A stretch of DNA of 36,861 nt, taken from the IMG/VR virus record IMGVR_UViG_3300046167_000416, positions 1-36,861 of that record; one strand, 5' to 3'. A model generated the notes under the pieces. The model made no database searches. It saw only the letters and a program-made list of their open reading frames with translations, and was not told where the DNA came from. The stretch is from a virus. Made by a program: the position numbers and the translations under genes. Shown piece after piece: positions 8,909 to 15,900 of the stretch (position 1 is the first letter of the stretch; every line of letters starts with the position of its first letter).

Positions 8909-9282
8909 TAGCTGATCTCTTCGTAGCTTACGATAACTTCCAAGTCGTTTGCTGTGCCAGCAGTGACGGTGATGGAGCGATCTTCCTCAAGGTAAAGAGC
9001 TGTGTTCTTGTCAATAGCAATCAACGACGAGTCAGCAGGGACAGATGCAGTCGCAACCAACGAGTAAGCTGTGCCGCCGCCAGATGCTGCGTTGTGTACA
9101 TCTACAGTCACGTCGCAGGCATTTGCGCCATCTACATTGGCAATCTGGATCATGTTGACCTTAAATACCTTGCCGCTGGATGCAGCGTTGCTGACGACCG
9201 AAGTCGCGGATGTTGAACTTAAAGCCACCATTGCCGATTTGGCAGTGATAGTGGCTACATTTACTACGTTTGGGGCGGCCAT
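8908..9282 (-). CDS. Small virion/tail protein
   Basis: 124 residues, almost entirely predicted beta and Ala/Ser/Thr/Val-rich: MAAPNVVNVATITAKSAMVA, then VFKVNMIQIANVDGANACDV, VPADSSLIAIDKNTALYLEE and LEVIVSYEEIS. The motif 'ADSSLIAIDKNTALYLEEDRS' is typical of a short phage structural protein found upstream of fibre genes in marine phages. No enzymatic signature is present. It is translationally coupled to propeller paralogue A by a one-base overlap. A decoration or fibre-attachment role is inferred from position. Confidence 0.75.
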   Translation of the reverse strand: MAAPNVVNVATITAKSAMVALSSTSATSVVSNAASSGKVFKVNMIQIANVDGANACDVTVDVHNAASGGGTAYSLVATASVPADSSLIAIDKNTALYLEEDRSITVTAGTANDLEVIVSYEEIS

Positions 9283-9294
9283 GGTTCTCTCCTA

Positions 9295-9480
9295 TTAACC
9301 GAATACAATCGCCATAGCGATGGCTTTTCCTGTTGAAGCTGCTGCGTCGGCCTTGTCTTCAACAGTCTTTAATGTCGTGTCAAGATCGTCCCAGTTTCCG
9401 TTTAGATAACCACCCCAAGCGTCTTCATCGCCGCCCACGGTTGGCTTGTTCCAAGAATAGTTTGTCGTTGTCGTAGGCAT
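9295..9480 (-). CDS. Stand-alone fibre N-terminal-type protein
   Basis: 61 residues from the ATG at 9480: MPTTTTNYSWNKPTVGGDED, then AWGGYLNGNWDDLDTTLKTV and a short hydrophobic C-terminus (GKAIAMAIVFG). The 'NYSWxKPTVGGDxDxWGxxLNxNWDxLD' pattern is the usual N-terminal virion-anchor segment of marine phage tail fibres, but here it forms a complete gene with no fibre body. An open frame extends upstream to 9546, but the ATG at 9480 overlaps the stop of the preceding gene (TAATG) and fits the family start. The fibre body may be supplied by the propeller proteins downstream. Confidence 0.78.
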   Translation of the reverse strand: MPTTTTNYSWNKPTVGGDEDAWGGYLNGNWDDLDTTLKTVEDKADAAASTGKAIAMAIVFG

Positions 9481-9911
9481 TACGCGGCCCTCTCTAAGTA
9501 GTCTGCTGGTGTCCAGCTTGTGGACGGCTCGGAAGCGTCGAGCCATTTATAACGTGCATTGACTGAAAGGCCAACCCGCACGATGTCTTCGACTTTGAAC
9601 GGTCTGACGCGGTTCCAATACAAATCCACGTCGCAAGTAATTGTGTCGGCCACAGACCCAGCAATGGTCGTATATCCAGCGGCAAAGGTGGATAACGTAA
9701 TGGCATCCAACACAGCGCCGCTTTGTATGCGAACACCGATCACAGACGCTGTAGTAGTTGTAGTAGCCGAAACAGCGCCAATCTTTATGCGCTCGGCGCT
9801 GGCAGTAGCACTTGATGAAATAGTGTCGGAAACAGCACCTTCATACACTTGAGGCAGGCCGAACTTGCCCGCCGTAAATGTACCAGTACCGTATCCCGTG
9901 CGAAGTGCCAT
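9480..9911 (-). CDS. Tail protein, hypothetical
   Basis: 143 residues, MALRTGYGTGTFTAGKFGLP, with three degenerate copies of a short beta motif (GAVSDTISSSATASAERI, GAVSATTTTTASVIGVRI, GSVADTITCDVDLYWNRV) spaced about 20-30 residues apart. The C-terminus is VGLSVNARYKWLDASEPSTS followed by WTPADYLERAA. It is probably a small structural protein of the tail or fibre base; I do not recognise a named family. It is coupled at both ends by one-base overlaps, so it belongs to one translational chain with 9295-9480 and 9911-10297. Confidence 0.75.
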   Translation of the reverse strand: MALRTGYGTGTFTAGKFGLPQVYEGAVSDTISSSATASAERIKIGAVSATTTTTASVIGVRIQSGAVLDAITLSTFAAGYTTIAGSVADTITCDVDLYWNRVRPFKVEDIVRVGLSVNARYKWLDASEPSTSWTPADYLERAA

Positions 9912-10297
9912 TAGTCGAGCGTAACGTCAAGATCGCCGGTTGGGATGCGGAATACATCACCATCAGCAATTACTTTTGCAGCAACCAGAGGCGAGTGGAC
10001 GATCATGTTCCCGCCAGAAGATGCGTCCATAATGCCAATCCACCCTATAGTACCCCAATCGCCACCGTTAGCAGCGGGGAACTCAACGCCAGCAGTGTTG
10101 CTTGCAGTGTTTCCAGAGACGCTAAACGTCACAGCCACGCGAACGTAATCAAAGCCAGACACCTCGGTGCCAGCTGCGCCTGTGTCAGTCGGGTCAGATG
10201 TAAACAAGCCAACATACCACGCGGTCGGGCGGGTAACGCTATCTGTGGTTAACAGATATTGCAGTGTGCTTGTCTCGAAAGCGTTAGTTAAAGACAT
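9911..10297 (-). CDS. Phage tail/virion protein
   Basis: 128 residues, MSLTNAFETSTLQYLLTTDS, then PTAWYVGLFTSDPTDTGAAG, FDYVRVAVTFSVSGNTASN and WGTIGWIGIMDASSGGNMIV. The sequence 'FE..TLQYLLTT..V.RPTAWYVGLFTSDP' identifies a common small phage structural family found beside tail genes in many marine and rhizobial phages; its exact function is not assigned. It is the first gene after a 49-base gap that carries a promoter-like element (10324-10339), so it may head a sub-operon of tail genes. Confidence 0.82.
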   Translation of the reverse strand: MSLTNAFETSTLQYLLTTDSVTRPTAWYVGLFTSDPTDTGAAGTEVSGFDYVRVAVTFSVSGNTASNTAGVEFPAANGGDWGTIGWIGIMDASSGGNMIVHSPLVAAKVIADGDVFRIPTGDLDVTLD

Positions 10298-10323
10298 GGA
10301 TTTCTCCGATTAGATATATCTGG

Positions 10324-10339
10324 CGCAATCATACACCAA
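10324..10339 (-). promoter_or_regulatory. Repeated late-promoter-like element, copy 1
   Basis: On the minus strand this reads TTGGTGTATGATTGCG, 27 bases upstream of the start at 10297. The same 16-mer with one change (TATTAT for TATGAT) lies at 18750-18765, 25 bases upstream of the first gene of the virion operon. TATGAT/TATTAT is a good -10 hexamer. No convincing -35 is visible 17 bases further up. The matching sequence and matching distance to two gene starts support a shared promoter; which sigma factor uses it is unknown. Confidence 0.55.
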
Positions 10340-10346
10340 TATTGAT

Positions 10347-10967
10347 TTAATAGCCAGACGTCCGCATTCGGAGGCCAGAGCCGGCGGATCGTGTTTCGTC
10401 GGACGACTTTTGCAGCGACTGTATTGCGTTTGAGTAGAGCGACGCCCACACCTGCGTCCGAACGTCATCGTTCAGATACGGGGCAGACTGCACAAGCGCG
10501 CCATAAAGGTAAACATCTGGCGCGTCCTGCAATAGCCAGTTGTATGAGTTGGTGGCGCTCAGCGCTGGGGTCTTGCCAAAATACATTAGCTGCATCTGAT
10601 ACTCGGTGTCTGGCGTCGGGAACACCTCAATCTCATGGCCCACGTTGGCGTAAAGCCGCGGCCGGCCACTCTGATTATTGTTCTGCTGGCGCAGCTGGGC
10701 CAGGTCGTCGATTGACGTCGCCTCGATGCGGAACGTGTTGCCAGACGTAATTGTGAAGCGCATTGTCTGCACCCAGTCGTCCGGCACTTGCACATAGCGG
10801 CTATCTAGCGTGGCGTCGGCGCGCTGCACCATCTTGTAATGCCGCAAGTCGCGGTCGATGCTGCTCTCAGCCAACGCAATAAAGTCTGGTATGACCGCCG
10901 TCAGGTCGTCTCTGTTTAGCCAGCTGGCGATAGATGCCTTGAGCTCGTCATACGTTGTGATCGCCAT
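10347..10967 (-). CDS. Head-tail adaptor protein, SU10-like
   Basis: 206 residues from the ATG at 10967: MAITTYDELKASIASWLNRD, DLTAVIPDFIALAESSIDRD, YVQVPDDWVQTMRFTITSG, GHEIEVFPTPDTEYQMQLMY. The N-terminal 'Y.EL...IA.WLNRDDL...IPDFI.LAE..I.RDLR' is the recognisable opening of the podoviral adaptor family that joins portal to tail. An open frame extends upstream to 11021, but the ATG at 10967 overlaps the preceding stop (TAATG) and matches the family start. Its position between capsid and tail genes agrees. Confidence 0.8.
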   Translation of the reverse strand: MAITTYDELKASIASWLNRDDLTAVIPDFIALAESSIDRDLRHYKMVQRADATLDSRYVQVPDDWVQTMRFTITSGNTFRIEATSIDDLAQLRQQNNNQSGRPRLYANVGHEIEVFPTPDTEYQMQLMYFGKTPALSATNSYNWLLQDAPDVYLYGALVQSAPYLNDDVRTQVWASLYSNAIQSLQKSSDETRSAGSGLRMRTSGY

Positions 10968-11266
10968 TACAGTGTACCTTCTCGCGTGCGAAACGCCTGA
11001 TTTTCCGACTGGTTGAGCCACTTGCGCAGCGCCTTGGGATCGTCAGCGATCCCCTGCCTCTTCAGCTCATAATACACGGAAAGCGGGATGGAGGCCACCT
11101 TGGCATGTTCTCCGAATTTTCCCGACACGTCGTTATACGAGCGCTTGTTTGCTTCGATGATCTTTGTGCTGTCCTGCACGGTCTCAATGACATATTCGCC
11201 ATTGCTTTTGACGTGCCAATATTTCGTAATCCCTGTCGCCTCGTCTCGGCTAAAAAGTCTTTTCAT
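10967..11266 (-). CDS. Hypothetical head-tail region protein
   Basis: 99 residues, MKRLFSRDEATGITKYWHVK, then YVIETVQDSTKIIEANKRSY and FGEHAKVASIPLSVYYELKR. A good ribosome binding site (GGAGGG) precedes the ATG. The motif 'A.VASIPLSVYYELKRQGIADDPKALRKWLN' is familiar from small proteins encoded between the capsid and adaptor genes of marine podoviruses, where function is unassigned. It is the first gene after the hairpin that follows the capsid gene, and it is coupled to the adaptor by a one-base overlap. Confidence 0.78.
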   Translation of the reverse strand: MKRLFSRDEATGITKYWHVKSNGEYVIETVQDSTKIIEANKRSYNDVSGKFGEHAKVASIPLSVYYELKRQGIADDPKALRKWLNQSENQAFRTREGTL

Positions 11267-11284
11267 CTTACCCTCCAGAGTAAT

Positions 11285-11304
11285 GGGGCGACCGAAGCCG
11301 CCCC
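11285..11304 (-). terminator. UUCG-loop hairpin after the capsid gene
   Basis: On the transcribed (minus) strand the sequence is GGGGCGGCTTCGGTCGCCCC, an 8-bp stem with one G-U pair closing a C(UUCG)G tetraloop. It starts 7 bases after the capsid stop. The following bases (ATTACTCTGG) lack a T-run, so it is more likely a partial terminator or an RNA-end stabiliser that raises capsid mRNA relative to downstream genes. Confidence 0.65.
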
Positions 11305-11311
11305 ACCATAT

Positions 11312-12268
11312 TTACGATACGTTCAAGTCAGCGATCAGGCCGTGAGCCTTTTCGTTAGTTACCTTGACGCCGGTTTCGCAGATGAGCATTTTCTTCTCGG
11401 CGTCGCCTGTTTTTGCAAGATCCACAGCTTGGATCGGACGCAGAGTTGCGATTGACGCGTATTCAGTGTCGAGGCACCATGCGTCACGCTCACGGCTGAA
11501 GCGGTTAGGCACAACAGTTAAGGAGCCAAAGTCTGACAGATAAACGTCAGCTGCACCGATGATGGTTGTTGGGCCATCAGATGGCGCCTGATAGCGCTGA
11601 GCCGCAATGCCAGCAAAGCCGGACACGACTGTTTTGTTGTACGGGCCAACCATCAACATGGATGGGTTGCCGCCGGATGTGTACGCCTGCTGCATCACGT
11701 CTTTGAGCATGGCTTCAGTGAAGTCACGCTGCGTGCCGTCGTTACGGGCGTCGGAGCCGTCTGCCGCAGTTGGGTTGGTGCCGTCACCAGCTTTGTTGAC
11801 GTTGGTTGCAATCCACGCACCCAAGCCAGCAGTTACGCGGCCAGCGGAAGCTGAACCGGCGGAACGGGCTGTGTTGCCTGTGTAGATTGTTTCCAAGTCG
11901 CGCTTGATCTCCTTGCCGCGCTTGGCGAGCTGATATGCAACCTCATCGTTGCGGCCAGCCAAGTCTTGGAAGCCGAGGTTGTCAGCAATAATCATGCTGC
12001 GGCGGCGGATTTGCGTGTAATTTCCGACCCTTACGGTTGCAGTTGTTGCGTCGAACGATGCAACATCGTCTCCGTCTATTACTGGCGTAACGTCAACAGA
12101 CGACAAATCATCCAATTGCCACTCAAAAAATGTGTTAGACACATTTTCGGAACCGACGTTAGATGTGAAGGGTGTTTCTTCTGGCGCGATGTTCGAGATG
12201 ACGTTTGCCAACTCTTCGCGGATACCCTTGGCGTCAAAAGACGTAAAGGTGTTTGCAATGATAGTCAT
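11312..12268 (-). CDS. Major capsid protein, SU10-like HK97 fold
   Basis: 318 residues, MTIIANTFTSFDAKGIREEL, then ANVISNIAPEETPFTSNVGS, FEWQLDDLSSVDVTPVIDGD and NYTQIRRRSMIIADNLGFQD. The pattern 'R.EL...I.NI.P.ETPF.S..G', 'FEWQ.D.L', 'V.NYTQI' and the late 'VVPNRF.RER.AW.LDT.Y..IA.LRPIQ' is the SU10-type major capsid family. It forms the icosahedral shell and is assembled with the upstream scaffold and portal. A strong ribosome binding site (AGGAG, 8-9 bases before the ATG) and the stable hairpin after the stop fit high expression. No head protease gene was recognised nearby. Confidence 0.9.
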   Translation of the reverse strand: MTIIANTFTSFDAKGIREELANVISNIAPEETPFTSNVGSENVSNTFFEWQLDDLSSVDVTPVIDGDDVASFDATTATVRVGNYTQIRRRSMIIADNLGFQDLAGRNDEVAYQLAKRGKEIKRDLETIYTGNTARSAGSASAGRVTAGLGAWIATNVNKAGDGTNPTAADGSDARNDGTQRDFTEAMLKDVMQQAYTSGGNPSMLMVGPYNKTVVSGFAGIAAQRYQAPSDGPTTIIGAADVYLSDFGSLTVVPNRFSRERDAWCLDTEYASIATLRPIQAVDLAKTGDAEKKMLICETGVKVTNEKAHGLIADLNVS

Positions 12269-12279
12269 AGTTTATGCTC

Positions 12280-12471
12280 CTATAGCAAGGCTTTGATTGC
12301 GGCCGCGGCGTCGTTGACGCGACCAGTTTTTCGTGCGCGGTTCTGCGCTTCCTGTGCTGATGAGGTGCGTTTAGGCTGTGACGCTCTGGAACCCGATTTC
12401 AATGTCTTGGCGCGCGACTTCTTAGGCTTAGCTTTAACCTCGTTGGCCCGCGTTTCTCCACGATCATACAA
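12280..12471 (-). CDS. Small basic Lys/Arg/Ala-rich protein between scaffold and capsid
   Basis: About 63 residues with strong positive charge: RANEVKAKPKKSRAKTLKSG, then SRASQPKRTSSAQEAQNRAR and VNDAAAAIKALL. The frame is clearly protein-like, but its only start is a TTG at 12471. The ATG that overlaps the scaffold stop (12467, GTATGA) is in another frame; a one-base correction just after it would join it to this frame. It overlaps the scaffold end by 8 bases. Function is unknown; such tails suit nucleic-acid binding. The start is uncertain. Confidence 0.6.
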   Translation of the reverse strand: MYDRGETRANEVKAKPKKSRAKTLKSGSRASQPKRTSSAQEAQNRARKTGRVNDAAAAIKALL

Positions 12472-13297
12472 GCATCGCTTTCCTCGCTAATTTCACAAGC
12501 GTTGCATTTGACATCCCGCTAACGTCCTGCTCGCTGAAACCTTCGCCAAGTAGGAAGTCCCGGATCTGGGTTGCTTCCGTGGCTGCAACTTTCTTGTCGC
12601 GCCACTCGGGGATGATGTCAGGCAAGATATGACGCTGCTGCTCCAAATACGATTGCTGCATCTGCTCTTGCTTCTGCGCTGCAATCTGCTGCATTCTTTG
12701 CTGCTCAGCTTGGACGGCCTGAAGTTGCGCGGTGCGCGCCTCCTGTTCCTTCCGCCACTGGCGTTCTGCCTTCGCTGCCATTACGGGGTCTGTGTCATAC
12801 AGAGTGTCCCAGTCCGGCTCCTGTTCCGCTGCCTGTTGGATGCGCTCCGCCATTGCCGGCAGTAGTTGCGCATATTCAGCACGCTCACGCTCAATCTCCT
12901 GATACTGCGCTTCCATAGCCTTTCGGTTTTCGGCGAGCTCTTGAGTTTTGCGTGTATAGTCCTTCTGCCGTAGGTGTCCGCTGCGCAGCTCCTCAAGGGT
13001 TATCTCTTCTCCATCAACCTCAATGGTCGTGGACAAATCAAGAGATCCATATTGGTCGCCGTCATCGTCGCCTTCGTCGTCCAGATCGCTTTCAGACCCC
13101 TCAACGGCAGAGTTATCAGCTTGCGCCTCATACTCGTCCTCTTGGCCTTCCGGCATTTCGGCTTCGTCCACTTGCGCGGCTTCTGCCTCAAGCGCATCGT
13201 CCGTCGTCACGTTATCCTCTTGAGGCGTGAGCATACTTCTGATTGCATTCTGAGCGCTGTACAGGTCAGTCCCTTGCGGGGTGCTGTTGTCTGACAT
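12464..13297 (-). CDS. Scaffolding protein
   Basis: 277 residues with the layout of a phage scaffold. The N-terminus is very acidic and low-complexity (ALEAEAAQVDEAEMPEGQED, then SDLDDEGDDDGDQ). A short beta patch follows (LDLSTTIEVDGEEITLEELR), then a long Gln/Glu/Arg-rich coiled coil at residues about 115-230 (RKAMEAQYQEIERERAEYAQ, QAVQAEQQRMQQIAAQKQEQ), and a compact C-terminal helix pair (IRDFLLGEGFSEQDVSGMSN). It lies directly upstream of the capsid gene, as usual for a protein that directs procapsid assembly with the portal. Confidence 0.88.
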   Translation of the reverse strand: MSDNSTPQGTDLYSAQNAIRSMLTPQEDNVTTDDALEAEAAQVDEAEMPEGQEDEYEAQADNSAVEGSESDLDDEGDDDGDQYGSLDLSTTIEVDGEEITLEELRSGHLRQKDYTRKTQELAENRKAMEAQYQEIERERAEYAQLLPAMAERIQQAAEQEPDWDTLYDTDPVMAAKAERQWRKEQEARTAQLQAVQAEQQRMQQIAAQKQEQMQQSYLEQQRHILPDIIPEWRDKKVAATEATQIRDFLLGEGFSEQDVSGMSNATLVKLARKAMLV

Positions 13298-13317
13298 CTC
13301 TTTCTTCCTCTATTATG

Positions 13318-13563
13318 CTACTTTTTCAGCTTCATTTCAATAGTAGCGTTATCAACCATGCTGCGCAGCGACTGGCGAACCATGTCAATTCCGCGCAACT
13401 TCATGTAAACAGCCTCTCGGCCGTCGGTGTCACTGGGGCCAGTTGCCTTAAACTGCGTCCAGCAATCCGCCTCGGCTTCCTCAAGAAACCGAAGCAAATC
13501 TGTGTCAGCGAGCAGGCGCTCCGCCTGCTTGCCGTCCGTGATGATCTGCTGCTTAGTCTTCAC
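13318..13563 (-). CDS. Small protein between portal and scaffold
   Basis: 81 residues, MKTKQQIITDGKQAERLLAD, TDLLRFLEEAEADCWTQFKA, then AVYMKLRGIDMVRQSLRSMV and DNATIEMKLKK. It is helical and charged. Small proteins of this kind sit between portal and scaffold in many podoviruses; function is unassigned. The start overlaps the portal end by 11 bases, which implies coupled translation. Confidence 0.75.
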   Translation of the reverse strand: MKTKQQIITDGKQAERLLADTDLLRFLEEAEADCWTQFKATGPSDTDGREAVYMKLRGIDMVRQSLRSMVDNATIEMKLKK

Positions 13564-15676
13564 GCGTCGCCTCCGTGATTATCTCAGCCTGCGCCTTCAT
13601 CACTTCGCGGTTGATCGCCATGTCGGCCCGGATCTGGGCGACGTCAAGCTGCGTGCCGTACTTCGCCTTCAGCTCTTCCGCCTTGACGCGGATGTCGGCC
13701 TCGAGCTCGTCGCGCTTGCGGTCGTCTTCCATCATCATCTGCTCGCGCTTCAGCTGAAGGCTCTGCCGCCTTCTTCTGCATGTCCGCCTGTATCTGCTGG
13801 ATCTGCACCTGGATTAGCTGCTCGTTGATGTCTGGCTTGTTGTCTGGCGGTGGCGGCTGGAACTTCGCAGGATCGCTCCAGAATTGCGACGTGTCCTTGA
13901 AGCCGGCCAGTGACGTCATTTCCTTGAGCGTGTTGCTCAGCTTGGAGATGTCGGTCAGCGGGTTCTGCGGGCCCATCGTCGACATGGCTTCCTTCTGCAT
14001 CTCGCCGATCTGGCGCAGCATCATCATCCGCTCGGTGTCAGTACCGCGACCCAAAGCCACATTAACAGAGACGTCCATGTTGGCGTCCCAAACTCTCGGG
14101 TCGATTTCGATGAAGTCGTTGTTCAAGCGGATCATCCGCGCCTTATCTTGGTGCGTGGTGATGTTGTACAGGACAAGCTCGTACAAGCGTTTAACGCCTG
14201 TCTCAGCGAACACCCTAGCGATCATCTCGATGTGCTGCTGTGCGGCGCTCACAGTGGCTGCCACGGCCGTTGCAGTGCTGGACTGTAGTGCGCCGGCGTC
14301 TAAACCCATAGACGCCTTGGAGATGCCTGTGCGGGCCTCCTTGACCTCGTCCATGTAGTTCAGGACCGGGAATGCCTGCTGGCCGACAAACGGCACGGTG
14401 AGCTGTTGGATCGAGCCCGGAGCGCGCTGGCGGACGATTGAACCCATCTCTGTGTTCATGGCGTCGTCCATGTTCACCATACCCTCGACGACTGCAACGC
14501 GAGGATGATGCTCAGGCTTAGGCTGTCCAGCGAGTTGCGCATGACGACTGACTTGATGCGCTGGATGTCCATCACGGTGTCGGCGACGGACATGCCGAAA
14601 AAGTCGTGCGGCTCGGGGTCTGGGCAGAGTGTTGCGAATGGCGCCATGTCGCACGGCTCGTTGTTGAGAATGACGTTGCCATCTCCGCCGGTGCAGATCT
14701 TGCGCAGCTCGGCGATGCCGTCTCCGTCGTAGTCTACGCGAATGTAGTTTTCGACGTAGAGAACCTTGCGCATCGCTGGGTCTTGGCGCGAATTCATGTC
14801 GTTTGACAATGCCGGGTTGCGCGTGTTGCGCTCGACGTTGGTGTCCATGTCGTCGTGGGTCGATGACAGGTTGTAGACCTCGTCGTAGTCGTATCCCATA
14901 GATACAAGCTCAGAGACAGTCACGATGCGGCGGTGCGCAACGTAGTCGGCTTCCTCAACGGATTTAGCCTCGCGGGAGATCAGGAACTCCTCCGGCGGCA
15001 GAGCCTCCACCTTCACGCGTCCGTCTGGCCGGGTGTAGGTGACGCGCAGGTCGTGTGACATGGGCGGCATGATGATCTGGCCAGTCGCAGGGTCGATCTG
15101 CGGCTCGCCGACCGGCGTGCTCACGGTAATGTCAACCTCGGCGGCTGGGTCAGCCATGAGCGCAGCCAGAGCGGTGTCATCGACGCCGGTGTATTCGATT
15201 GTGTCAAACTCGGTCTTGTCTTCCCAGTAACACTTGAGGATGCCGACCTTGCGCACCAGCGCGTCCATAAACGCGCTGTGCATCTCCATGAAGCCGCGGT
15301 TGTCGCGGTTGATGATGAAGTTGGCGTACTCGGTGGCCTGCTTTGCCGCCGGCACGTCCTCCGCGTTCTGCGGGACGTATTCGACGGTGCGGTCGGACCC
15401 GTTGAAGATGCGCATCAGGGACGGCATGATCGCCTGTACGGTATCCCGCACGTCCATGCTGACCACTTGGCTGCGACCCTCTTCCTCGTCACCAAACGGC
15501 TCACCCCGGTAGTATTGCGTCGCCGTGGCGCGGATCGGGGAGACCCAGTTGTCGATGAAGTCTATGGCGTCGTCGATCTCGTTGCCGACGATGCCTTGCA
15601 GCTCCTGATCGTCCATGACGTCCGGGTTCAGTTCAGCCTCGAGCTCGGAGGCCATTTCGTTTATTTCATAGTCCAT
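13553..15676 (-). CDS. Portal protein, with two opposite single-base frame breaks
   Basis: The coding content totals about 707 residues. The start is the ATG at 15676 (MDYEINEMASELEAELNPDV) with AAGGG upstream. Segment 1 (15676 to about 14505) contains ATQYYRGEPFGDEEEGRSQV and FFGMSVADTVMDIQRIKSVV. Segment 2 (about 14504-13760) is in another frame: PRVAVVEGMVNMDDAMNTEM, VPFVGQQAFPVLNYMDEVKE, SKASMGLDAGALQSSTATAV. Segment 3 returns to the first frame: MMMEDDRKRDELEADIRVKA. One A added near 14505 (ATCATCC to ATCAATCC, giving SINPRVAVVEG) and one C removed near 13760 restore a single protein. The portal is the dodecameric DNA gate at the capsid vertex. The breaks look like sequence errors. Confidence 0.85.
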
Positions 15677-15689
15677 CTTGTGGCCCTTC

Positions 15690-15718
15690 TTGCAACTCGG
15701 TTGCGGTTGTGTTAACAT
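15690..15718 (+). promoter_or_regulatory. Candidate promoter for the plus-strand gene, with a GTTAAC site
   Basis: TTGCAA at 15690-15695 and TAACAT at 15713-15718 are separated by 17 bases, a plausible -35/-10 pair for the plus-strand gene starting at 15745. The -10 overlaps GTTAAC (15711-15716), a hexamer that recurs in intergenic DNA of this genome. The stretch also forms the leader of the portal gene on the other strand, so it could affect both. Confidence 0.4.
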
Positions 15719-15744
15719 CCGTTGTTCCACGGGAGGAAAACGTA

Positions 15745-15900
15745 ATGGAATTTGAATTCACACCCGAGTTAATTCGGGAGATGGTTGTACTCAAGGCCAA
15801 GGCTCTAGGCGTGAACGATAGCGGCCTTGACGAAATGGACGAAATGATATGCGCATTAGTTGGCATTGATGATCCAGACCCCTTTATCTACCCGACCTAG
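15745..15900 (+). CDS. Small acidic protein, antisense to the virion operon
   Basis: 51 residues from the ATG at 15745: MEFEFTPELIREMVVLKAKA, then LGVNDSGLDEMDEMICALVG and IDDPDPFIYPT. An excellent ribosome binding site (GGGAGGAAAA, ATG 5 bases on) decides this start over the in-frame ATG at 15709. It is the only plus-strand gene between portal and the gene at 15884-17454, and its last 17 bases overlap the end of that gene tail to tail. It is very acidic and mostly helical. No family is recognised; a small regulator or inhibitor is possible. Confidence 0.7.
   Translation: MEFEFTPELIREMVVLKAKALGVNDSGLDEMDEMICALVGIDDPDPFIYPT

Noticed and set aside
10246-10251. GTTAAC near 10248 as another operator
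   Set aside because: It lies inside the coding sequence at 9911-10297 away from a start, so I treat it as a chance copy.
13740-13770. Programmed ribosomal frameshift in the portal gene
   Set aside because: No slippery heptamer is present, portals are not known to need one, and the same kind of break is scattered through unrelated genes.
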